The notes below the pieces were generated by a model. That model worked only from the letters and a program-made list of their open reading frames with translations, did not search any database and was not told the origin of the DNA. Made by a program: the position numbers and the translations under genes. A stretch of 64,000 nt of DNA from Antedon mediterranea (lineage: Eukaryota > Echinodermata > Crinoidea > Comatulida > Antedonidae): NCBI RefSeq assembly GCF_964355755.1, contig NC_092677.1:25452101-25516100 (forward strand). Reading direction: 5' to 3'. Positions 51,401-63,400 of this stretch are shown piece by piece. Every line of letters starts with the position of its first letter. The first letter of the stretch is position 1.

Positions 51401-54400
51401 CTTATTTGGCAAGGTACTGTAAGTATTGCCATTTTCATGTTACCTAGTAGTTTACAAAGATGTTCTGTATGGTGTGCGTAAACTCCTGTGTGAACGGGTT
51501 ATTAGACAAAAATGTTTTGTATGGTGTGTGTAAACTCCTGTGTGAACAGGGTATTAGATTTTTTTATTAAATTTGTGTCCAATTGTTTTGCTTTAGGTGG
51601 ATATTAATGAGTATCTTATCACAAAAAATTATGCCATAGCAAATGAGATTGGGCTTTCACGTAAGTTTAACATTTTCTTGTAAAAACAACTCGCCTAAAT
51701 ATTGCACCTCGAGAAAATTCTGTTTTTAGGAGAGTTTTCAGAAAAATGATATTGTATTAGGATAGTCGATTGTATTAATTTTGCCCTTTTTATTTGATAT
51801 ATGGAAGTTATTTTCATTTAAAAATTTAAAAATTTAATATAAATTGCAAATTATTAATTAACAAATTTTGTTTAGCCTCAAAAAGTGATGACATCCGTCA
51901 AGTGGTTGATGTAGATGAATACTTACAGATACAGCTGAAGAAATATGAAATGGCAGAGAAACAAGCACAAGAAGACACAGCAAAATGTAATACTTCAGAT
52001 AGCACTACAGAAATGGCAGTTGTAAAGACCAGTTCTGAACACTCGCTTTCTGTAAAACAGCTTGAGAAATTGAGAAGTGTTAATAAAGAAGGAATAAAAC
52101 AGAACAAACCACTCCAGCAGTCCTGGGGTTTCCCTGATGATGAAATATCAAAGAGCTCCGAAGATCATTGGTCCGATGGCACTCCAGAAAGAAGGAAGAA
52201 GTATAATATTGGAAGAGGAAAAGTCATTGAAGATATGCTCTCAGGTTTTGATGGCAGTAAGGCAAGAGCTAGAGGAATAAAGTCTGATGAACTGCAGCCG
52301 GTAATGATTTCAAGGAGGAAGCAGAAACCAGTTGAATCGTCTTCTGCAGATTCTCTAGGGTTAAGTGAATCAAGTTCTTTTGGTGCACATAGCACTCTTT
52401 GGTCAAGACAATTTACTAGAGATAGTGAAACCAGTAATGACTCGAGTCTTCTCTTTCAACCATCTCAGAAGAACAAACAAAGAACACCAGTGTTTGCTGA
52501 AGAATCGTGTGCGAAGGTTGTGCTAAAGAAATTTGACTCTGAAAACTTTACCAATAAGACAAAACTTAAGTCTCCAGAAGAGCGACCTCGTAAGTCAATG
52601 GTAATGATGTTAAAAGCGGTAGTTTCTTCTTCCTCAATCGATTCTGATTCGACTGCTGTAACCTCACATGTTAGGTCAAAGAAGAAGAAACGACATAACA
52701 TTCTTGACTTATTAGAGGGGTCAGATGAAAGTTTGCAACATGAAGGCGATACATTTTTGGAAACATCTTCTGAAAGTCCCAGTGCTTTGCACAACTTTGC
52801 TGCAAATAGCAAATTTTTGGAGCCGTCTTCTGATAGACTTCAAAGAGAGAGTTCCATGACCAAATCTCCTGATAGTCACAGCCAATGCATGGATGGAGAT
52901 CTGCCTCGGCAGAAGTCTGGTCTAAGTATGAACAGCAAAATGTCGCAAGAGTCTTCCGTTGGTCTTGAAGATCCTAGAAGTTTGGTAAACACGTCACCTG
53001 ATGGTAAAATGAATCAAAGCTTGGATAGTAGTTTTGAGCATAGTAAACGCGTTCATTGGAAACCAGAACTTGAAGCCGAAGAAAAACAAATGTAAGTAGC
53101 CCAAATATGGTAATGATGTTTCCAAATATGGTAATGATGTTTCCAAATATGGTAGTGATGTGCCCAAATATGGTAGTGATATGACATCATTATTATATGG
53201 ACACGTCACATTTTTTGGTCACATAAAGTTTGATAGTGTAGACAGAGCTTTACAGTAGGTAGATTAGTCAGCATAAAAGTGGTTGAACACTCAGTTGAAG
53301 AAAATGCTAAACAAACTTAATTCCTTTCCTCATATTTATTTTCTTCTTTTAAAAGGTCAACAATGCCGCATAGTTTAGTTAGTATTTTGAAAACACCAAG
53401 TCCAGAACCAAGATATAGCGGTGGATTGGATGAAAGGTAACATACGCACATCATTTCCAGAAAAACAATAACCGAGTATACTAGGGTTTAAAACGTACTG
53501 TACAAGGGGATAAATAGTGTTTTAATAATAATAGTTCATTTTTATAGCGCATATAAGCAAGCTCTCACACATTATTACCCCTGTCAATTTTTTTAATTTT
53601 TTTTTTTATTTATAACTAATCTAGACATTATTATTTATTATTATTTTTCTCCTGTGTAATCTTGGTTTTTACTGTATATTTTTAGATTTAAGAATTCTGA
53701 TAGTGAGACATCTCCTAGGAAGAGTTCTACTGAGTCGGACAAAAAGTTGATACAAGAAAGGTATCTATTTTTAGTAACTAGTAATAAGCAATGGTATTTT
53801 ATGTATGTAGCCATAACACCGGTAAGGGTTCGAGGCGCACTCGATCCATGGTTATAGTGGTAGAACAAGCCTTCTCAGATAATGACTATAAACTGTAGGT
53901 CCAATGTACACATCTAGCTCATGTGCACTTTAAAGAACCTAGTACATCTTTCGAGACGAGTAGGAGATTACCCCAGTGTACCCACCCGGTGTACTAGTAC
54001 ACACAGCCACTGATCATAATTGGGCCCTCTGGGAGACCAGACTGAAGAGGTTGTCCAGACTGAGAGGTTGTCCAAGATAAATAATTCAATTCAATTTGAT
54101 TTTTATGTGCCAAATTTTCTTCATTTACATATGTATTTTATGCATACATGACCCAAATGCTTGCCTTCCAATCTGAAGGACGAGGCATATATATGTCTTG
54201 CCCAATTGTGTTAATTCTATCTTTTGAAGAACAATTTCATGATGTCATAAGTAAACTTTCTTTTAGATTAACAAGACAACTACTTGGAGATGTAGTACCA
54301 AAAGAAAATGTGCAACTAATCGAGGACATCACTCTAGTTCATGGAGACCGCCCTCTACGGCCCATTGTAGAGCTAAGCCAAGCACCATTTCCAGATATGT

Positions 54401-57400
54401 TTAAGAGAGTATGTATTAGTGGGTGTAAAGTGAAGTTTCATGTACTGTACATTACCGATGCTGAAAAAGATAAATGTATCGCGTATGTCACAAAAAATAA
54501 TGTGAGAATTGATGAAAGCATAGCCAAACAAAAGAGGGCGCTATAACTTTTTTTTTAACCTATAGAGGGTGCTATTAAACAATCTTAGGCTTAGTTTAAA
54601 AAATGAATGTGATGAATTCCAGACATGGCACGCAAAGAGTAAGATGTTTTTGAAAAAAAATCACTCATAAAACAAGACAAATTAATGTGTTATTTGTTCG
54701 TTTTTTTATAGATGCTGAAAAAGAAAAATTTGTATAGCCCTACTTTGATCGAGTCTCACGGTTGGCCAACCATTCTGAGAGGTCGCGACATGGTCGGTGT
54801 GTCGAAGGAGAGTAGGAACCTAGCTTACCTGCTTCCGTTGTTCACTCAGGTCGTTCAAACTAGTGCTTATAGTGCCTTGCCGAAGGGTAATGGGGTAAGT
54901 TGCATTATGGGTTGCATTAAAAGTACAGCTAGACTTTCTACGTACGCTCGGACAATATTAAAGATGTATTTTCCCCCTGAAAATATAATTTTTTAACATT
55001 TTTTTTGTTGAATATGCAATTTTAATGTTACATAATAGTTATTCACTTTTACCTAAAATTGGACGAAAAAACTAATATTTACCTTAAAAATCTGTAATTC
55101 ATAGCAACAAAATAGCTGCTGTAGTAAAATCGTTTTTTTTATTAAAGCTGCAAAATAACCTACTCAAAGTCTGTTTTTATTAATGTCCATTTTTCATGTC
55201 TAGTCTTCATGTCAAAAGGAGGGGTGCATCCCAACCCCCCCCCCCCCCTCCCTTCCTCCCTCCCTCTCCTCCTGATCTGGCCCTGATTTTAGTTATTGTT
55301 CCAACATTTATTAATAATCTTTTTGTTGTTGTTGACAGCCATTGATTATAGTTATTGTTCCACGTTGGAAAAAGGCGAAAGAAGTGTATGATGACGCCCT
55401 CAGCATGTTGCCAAGCTCGAGGTATATCCGAGCGTTAATCATTCATGGGGCAGGCGCTGAAGAAAACAAAGAAGTAGGTTTCAAACCTTTTTATTAACTG
55501 CTTTAATCAGAAATTTAGTTTAGTAAAGGCTTTTGAAACCATGTGATGGATTGAACTTAAACTTCAGTTCCTCATTTAATTTATTTGTTTTAATTGTGGT
55601 TTTTTAATCGTTTTAGATCGATTTGATCAACGGTTGCGAAATACTAATTGCAACTCCGCTGTGTTTTTTACGTTTATTAAAGAAATCTCACCTTAACACA
55701 GACAGGCTATGCCACTTGGTAAATATACCTTTTTTATTACTGTTTATAGTCAATGAAATTGTCAATAACAATTTGCTATATTTTTTAAAAGCCAAACAAT
55801 CTATCTGCCATTGGAAGATACTTAATATTATTATTTGAAGGTTTTTGATGATGCTGATGTAGTCTTCTCCGATTTCACTCAAGAAGTCCGTGAAATTATG
55901 CAGGCTTATGGTAAAACGTTGTTAGAGAAACCAAATCGTTCAGCTCCACGGCAGATCCTAGCCTTCAGTGCCCACTGGACTGCTGGCCTAGAGTCCTTTA
56001 TGAAAGCGTACCAATCAGATCCACTTGTGGTCCTTACTCGGAAACTAGAAGCAGCTGTTTATGGAAAAGTCTGGCATGTAAGTCTGTCAAAATTTTTCTA
56101 CTGTAGTAGAATTGCAATAAATGTGTATGATTACTCTAAAGGTCTGTCTAAATTATCAAACTCTATGTGACAAAAAAATGTGATGTCCCCATATATGGAC
56201 ATGATGATGTCATATCACTACCATATTTAGGCACATCGCACTTTTTTGTCGATCTATTATGATAGTATAGACAGAGCTTAAGATTGCTAATAAATTGTTT
56301 GAACGTTTTTATGAATCCTTGTATTACCACAACCAAATGAATTTCCCCCGAAGTTTGGGATAATAAAGTTTTATTGAATTGAATTAAATACAAACAAAAT
56401 GCAGTTACTGCAGTAATTCCTTTAAGTGAATTTGTAGTCGGCGAGGATAGTGTAGTACTGAATAACGTCTGGAAAGCCTTTCTTATTCCACGTTGTTTAA
56501 GTGAATTTGTAGTCAGCGAGGATAGTGTAGTACTGAATAACGTCTGGAAAGCCTTTCTTATTCCACGTTTGTTGAACAAGATATTTTTTCGCAATAATAG
56601 CCATATTACCATACATAACGTTAGGTTGTCCACTTAAGTCAGTATAAAGTACATTTCCTTGGTAGTTAAGAACGTACCGATTGCCATTATAGTCCGACAC
56701 AATTAAAAATCCATTTGACGATACAGCTAAACAAAAGCTATTAGCGAATGTGTCATATTTGCATACTAGACTAGGATTTATTATACTGGTTAAAGGATTT
56801 CCATCAAGGTCAAACGCACCAATGACGTTATCATCTTCATGATTGCATGTCCCTGTATGTCTAGCAGCCCATAGTATTTCGGTTTTGATGTCAATCCAAG
56901 TTGGGAAAGCTATCCTCTCAAGAGTGATTACTCCACATTGGTCACCTTTTAACGTGAATTTGACAATATCATGCTTAGGCTGATCTGTCAGGCATGTTTC
57001 ATCAATACGTATCTTTTTTGTTCGATATCTAAACATAGAGCGTAAATAGCGCTGGTCGTAGCGACGCTTGTGCATATGTGTACTTGGGGTTCTACTGAGT
57101 CGGAAGAAGATTGATGTAAAGAGTTTGTTTTTAAGTCTGATTTGAACACAATGAGTTTTGTGTACACGTCGTTTGTCGTCTGCCTCATGCAAGAGATTAC
57201 TGGATAACCAGATGGCAGAATATGCAGGCTCTTTATGTTGTAAATTGAATCTTCCGTTTCTAGAAATAGTCTTTTAGTAACAGATGATATCCGGACATCT
57301 TTCGCATGCATTGGGCTTGTCAAGTAAGACCTCTTAAAAAGTCTTAGGAATTCTTTGGCTGTTGGCCTGGTTGTTGGATCTTTACTCCCGGTTCTTCTTA

Positions 57401-60400
57401 GAAGAAGCAAGAGTTCTGAGCCACAATCCTCATGTAGTGTTGGCCGCAAATCATCATGAATTATCTTTCTCATAAGTTGCCGTGTTGTTTTTGTATAATC
57501 TTTGTAAGGCTTTTTCCCACTTAAGATTTCGTTGACAATGACGCCGACAGAGTAGACATCTGACATGATACTAGCTCTTTTAGGATCGCCAAGGACTTCT
57601 GGTGCCATCCATGGCACATTGCTATCCAAATAGTCGTCTGTCGTTTTGAAATTCCTCTGGTTGGTAAGAGCGTCGCTTATTTTTAAACGAGATTCAAATA
57701 TCAAGCAATTTAAAGATTTTAAATTTTTGTGAATGATTCCATGTTCGTGTAAAAATATTACTCCCCTTAGTAAATCATTGATCCATAAATGAAGTACTGT
57801 TGTTGAGAGAAGATTCCATTTCTTTTGGTAATATTGTAGAAGATTTCCGTGTGTAGATAGCTCCATGATAAACCAGTTAGTATCACTTACCATCCCAAAA
57901 GTCTTCACCAGATTTTGATGGTTAAGTCCGGCAAAGAATAGAACTTTGCAACCATTTGTTTTGTCTTTCTTGACATCCTTGAGGGCAACTTTTCTTTTTT
58001 CTATCACCCATTCTGCTTCGTAAACAGTAGAGAATTCACCACTTCCAATTACTTTACCAAGCTTGACATCATCCACAACAATTTTCTCGGATCCGTCGTC
58101 CTGTTTTTGTGGTTGCTGTCTTTTGGTTTGAAATCGCGACACAATAGAATCCATTTTTATTCTCTTTCTTTGAAATTCAGAATAAACATCAACATTCAAT
58201 TGCTAGTAATACTGAAGATAATAAGAGGCATAAATAAAATGTCCTCTAAGATACTTTTGTTTTGTAAGTACGCTCTGGGGAAAGGTACAGAAATGAACTA
58301 CACAGAAAGACACATTCTGTTTGGAACACAGCATCAAGTTCAAAGAGCGGTTATTATCAATGTACTGTTTACTTAGTCAAAGTCATCGATAATGGTGTCT
58401 GATATCTTTTTGTTTACTTTGTAGTTTCAGATAAGTCTATGGATATTTGTTTCATTGATTACTGTCTAAACAGATTGATTCAATTTCATTATTAAATTTG
58501 TAATTTATGATATCTTATTTCTGTTCTGTTTCTGCAATAAAACTTTTTTGGGAGGGGGTGGGGGAAGGGTGGGGAGCGGAGAAAAGAAAAAATGATGAAA
58601 TGAAAATAATTTGTTATATTTGGGTAGTTGAACTAGGGTGTTTAAATCTGTTTTTAATGGTTATAATTTTTGTTTTTTCTATATAATTATATTGAATATA
58701 ATGAATTACACATTTTTTTGTGAATTCACTACATACATTGTTATCACAATTGTTTTCAGTAAGTTTTTCACAATTTGTAATTTTCAAAGATTGTTCATTC
58801 TTGTCCATCAAACTACAAGTTCAACAAGGTTCTGGATTTGCTAGACACATCTCATACGCAGGTCGAAGGTCGTCGTATTGTTATTTTCACGCAGAACAAG
58901 GACGATGCTCTTAACCTCCACCATGTGAGTAAAGTTCTACGCTATCAAACAATGTGATGTTTCCATATATGGACATGATGATATCACTACAATATTTAGG
59001 CACATCGCACTTTTTTTGTCAAACTAGTTTGATAGTGTAAACAGAGCTTTACAACTCATTCTTTCACGCAAAATTATTATTATTACTACAAATGCAGATA
59101 TATTTAGAAATTGTATAAAATGTTTATGAATACCTTTTTTTGTTTCCATGTGAAGATGTTACTCAGTTCCAGTTTAGAAATTGTATAAAATGATAATGAC
59201 TATCTTTTTTATTTTTCTATTTTATAGATGTTACTAAATTCTAGTCATTATGCTTTGGTTGTCCATAACGACATGAATGCTGATGAAGTAGCCTTAGTTA
59301 ACCATGAGTGGCGGGCCAATCATAAACAAGACTCCATGCCAGTACTGGGTAAAGTAATTAGTCTGACGGTAGTAGGAATCACAGCCTCAAGCTCTCTCTA
59401 CACTATCAAACTAATTTTTGTGATGTGCCCAAATATTGTAGTGATATGCCCAAATATAGTAGTGATATGACATCATCGTGTCCATATATGGGCACATCAG
59501 ATTTTTTTTGTCACATAAAATTTGATAGTGTAGACAGAGCTTTAAATGACAAATATTCGTAAAGCGTATTCGTGTTGACGAATATCACCAGTCATATTCG
59601 TAACTACAAAACGAGTATAGTTTTTGATCTTTTTTGCATTTGAATCGGGAATGATTCATGATTATAATATAATTATACTTTTATTGAAAGTAATTTACTA
59701 AAGTAATTTACCAAAATTCCAGGTCAATTTTGATAAATAGCAATTTTTAAAGTCCTCACTCGATTTGATGTTGATCGCCGTTACGCTAGGCCTAGGCAGC
59801 CAAGCACCAAGCAACACGTACCTGCGCTTCGCTCAAATTTACCACAGTCATATTTTGGACAGCGTCCTCAATATTTCATTGCCATGCGAAACAGATTTTT
59901 ACTGGCTTACGAAAAACGAATACGTGTGCGTGACGTTTTCGTTATCGTATTCGTAAGATTGCGAAAACTCCCTATTGTTTGCTACTTTTGTACTCTTTGA
60001 CTGGCTTTTACAGCTGTTCAACTCCCCCCCCCCCCCCCCTTGTGTTCAACTCCCTGGAACTAAGGTGTATATCTTGGAATATCTTTGTAGATGCTGTTTG
60101 TACTGATGCTTGCTGATTTAATATAGCTTAGAAGTTTTTTTTTTAATACCAATCACATCATTTGATCATTGGATCATGTAAACAATTATTTGACAGCAGT
60201 TACTGCAGTAACTACACTTTGTTTACTGTTTTTACGCAATTATTTTTTACTGTTCATTACCACCCATATGCCATGTACTAACTGTACTCTTATTTTAACA
60301 ATGCTTGTTTTTTTCTTTTAACCTAGTGATGACAGATGAGGTGGATTTCGTGCTCACAAATGCAACATGGGTGATACATTTTGACTTCCCGTCCTCACGA

Positions 60401-63400
60401 GTCATGTTCGGTGATCGGCTTTCGTTCTGTAGGGAAAACTTTGTAAACCAACTTGAACAGAATGACAGTAAGGTTAGTTTCACACTAGTTTTGATTTTTT
60501 CTCTCTCTCTCATACCTTTAATGGTTTGTTCGTTTATATATTTAGGCAAATTGCCAAGGATAACCATAAGCGAATTCATTCACTATCCCTCTGAAAGGTG
60601 GTCACAAGACAAACATACAGAAGATGCTCTACGTAAACAAAGTCTTATTACAAGTCTTTAAAGCCTTGTCTACACTATCAAACTTTATGTGTCAAAAAAG
60701 TTTGATGTGCCCAAATATGGTAGAACTATGCTTAAATATGGTAGTGATATGACATCATCGTGTCCATATATGGGCACATCACATTTTTTTGACACATAAA
60801 GTTTGATAGTGTAGACAAAGCTTCAGAGTGGAGTTGTAATTTGTCATTAGAAAAAATCCTGACATGAAAGTACTTGAACACAGGACCCTGGGATTAGTAG
60901 CCAAGCATCTTAACCACGAAACTACAACTCAACTCCATTCCGTAAATTGTAATCATGAAAGGTGATCTTTATCTTTAATGTTTTTTTTTTCATTTTAGAA
61001 TACCAACAAATCACAATGTCTTTCCCATATGCTGATTGGTCCTGAGGATTTTGAACACTTGACTGGATTCGCTCAATTTCTGAAACGAACGCGTCAAAAA
61101 CTGCCATCAAAGTTTGATTTAGAGAAAGCAAAGCTGGTAATCATTATTATTAAAATCAACAATCATCACAATTGTAAATATTAATTAAGTGTTTTCCTAA
61201 AGCAGGTTTTGCCAGACTAAACTGGTTCCAACCGGTATTAAAAATGGCATAGAAAATTATACATAAAATAAAAACTTATCTAGTAGTGGAGGGTTAGGCC
61301 TAGCCATTAAAAGCATAGACCAAGAGGCTCTTGATGGCTATAATTTGTCAATTTGATAGACAGTTTGCCAGAACACTGGCCAATAATCACCATTTTTTAC
61401 CTCCGCCAAGGAGGTATATGTAATCGGTAGCGTGTGTTTGTTTGTTTGTTTGTTAGCAGGATTACTCAAAAAGTAATTACAAGATCTTTACCAAAATGAA
61501 TAGACAGATAGATATGTGGTCAAGGACCATTCCATTAAATTTTGGGACCATTTGGGACCACAGTCCCAATTCTGGACCACTTTTTAGTATACTTTTTTAG
61601 ACCTGCTAGTGTTAAAAGATAGAATTTTTCAAAAGCCGGCGAGCAGTCTTAAAGTAACAAGTAAACTGAAATTGCATTTTCTCGAGAACTACTTGTCCAA
61701 AAAACTTAATTTTTGAACAAGAGGCAAGAGTTATAATTTGTGATTTGTAATTTTAAAACATAATTTGATTTAATGTGCACATTTTTTGATGCGAGTAGTT
61801 TAAAAAACCTATTTCTTTTCAAATTCACTCGTTTGATTTTCACGTTGCTGTTCTATTGTTCGTCAACTGAAGCTATTGTTAACTGAAAGGCTTGTTACAT
61901 AACCATTACACCAAACTCGCATACACATGCTTGTAATGAAATTAGCCTAAATCACAAACAGCATTAAGACACACACAAATATATATATATATATATATTT
62001 TTTTACTGGAGAAATCTTATGTAGGAGAATTTTACAGTAGGCGGAGGTATGCCCTCTCGGAGTGGCTTTCTAGTTTACTTATTTTATTAGTATTAGCTAT
62101 TTTTTGTCTTGTTTTGTTTGTATAAATGAGTTTTGTTGTTTATTACTATAAATAATATAATTATGTGTAATGTTTTTTATAACTGATTGTTGTCTTATAA
62201 GATAATATAATTAATACTTATTTGATTTTACATTTTAGGCGAAAGAAGAGAAAAAGAAAACAAAAAAACTATGCAAAAAATTAAAAACATATGGTACCTG
62301 CAAGTATGTAAATTGTTTCTTTTTCTTATTTACAATATGTGAGATTTCCTTTCTCTAATGTGTCTGTTGAGATTTATTATACTAGGTAATAGTTGTTGTC
62401 AGAAAAGTTTTGGTAAACAGCTTAGCAGTTATGTTGTTCAGATATGCTATTACTACATTAAAACCAAATACAATTTTTGTCTAAATTTTCTGGTTGTTTT
62501 TAATATATTTTAATTTTAGGGATGACCATTGTCATTTTCGACACAAACTCTACGCTGAATTGGACAGTCCTGTGATGCTAAACAAAGATACAAGCATTGC
62601 TGATTCTAGATATGTTAAGGTATTCATTTCTTCTCTGTACGTCCACCTAATTACGTCAAGAACCAGATTTCCTACAAAGTCCAGAATAAAAATACCTGTC
62701 TCATTTAAGTGTCTCTAAATTCTATCTACGTGACACTTAAGTGAAATTCTTAAATATTTTATTGACTTAAGTGAAATATCTAGTATTTAAGGAGAAAATT
62801 TAATACGGCCACTGGAGCCATAGATATCAAGTTTTCACAAGAGGCTACTTCTGTCTTAAATATTTATTGGCTTAAGTGAAATGCAGAACAGTAAATACAG
62901 CCACTGGACCCTTAAGTATCAAGTTTTCACAAGAGGCTACTTCTGTCTAAAAATTTTATTGATTTAAGTTAAATACTTAATATTTAAGAGAAATATTGAA
63001 TACGACCACGGGAGCCTTAAGTACTGTATCAAGTTTTCACAAGATGCTACTTCTGTCTAAAATATTTATTGACTTAAGGGAAATGGTAAATTTGGCCATT
63101 TGAGCCTTAAGTATCAACTTTTCACAAGAGGCTACTTCTGTCTAAACTATTTATTGACTTAAGTGAAATGAGAAATTGTGAATACGATTACTGAAGCCTT
63201 AAGTATCAACTTTCCACAAGAGGCTACTTCTGTCTAAACTATTTATTGACTTAAGTGAAATGAGAAATTGTGAATACGATTACTGGAGCCTTAAGTATCA
63301 ACTTTTCACAAGAGGCTACTTCTGTCCTAAATTGTCAATATCTCTTCACTTCTGTAGGTTCTCATCTGTTACATTATGGATGCAACACATTACTTCGCTA

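Noticed and set aside
54148-54546. 132 aa ORF as a separate gene
   Set aside because: Only its middle (54267-54408) is a real TDRD12 exon; the rest is intron read through.
57010-57022. Programmed -1 frameshift in the nested kinase
   Set aside because: The A run is not phased as a tandem slippery heptamer in the upstream frame, and no downstream stem or conserved context was seen. A one-base indel is simpler.
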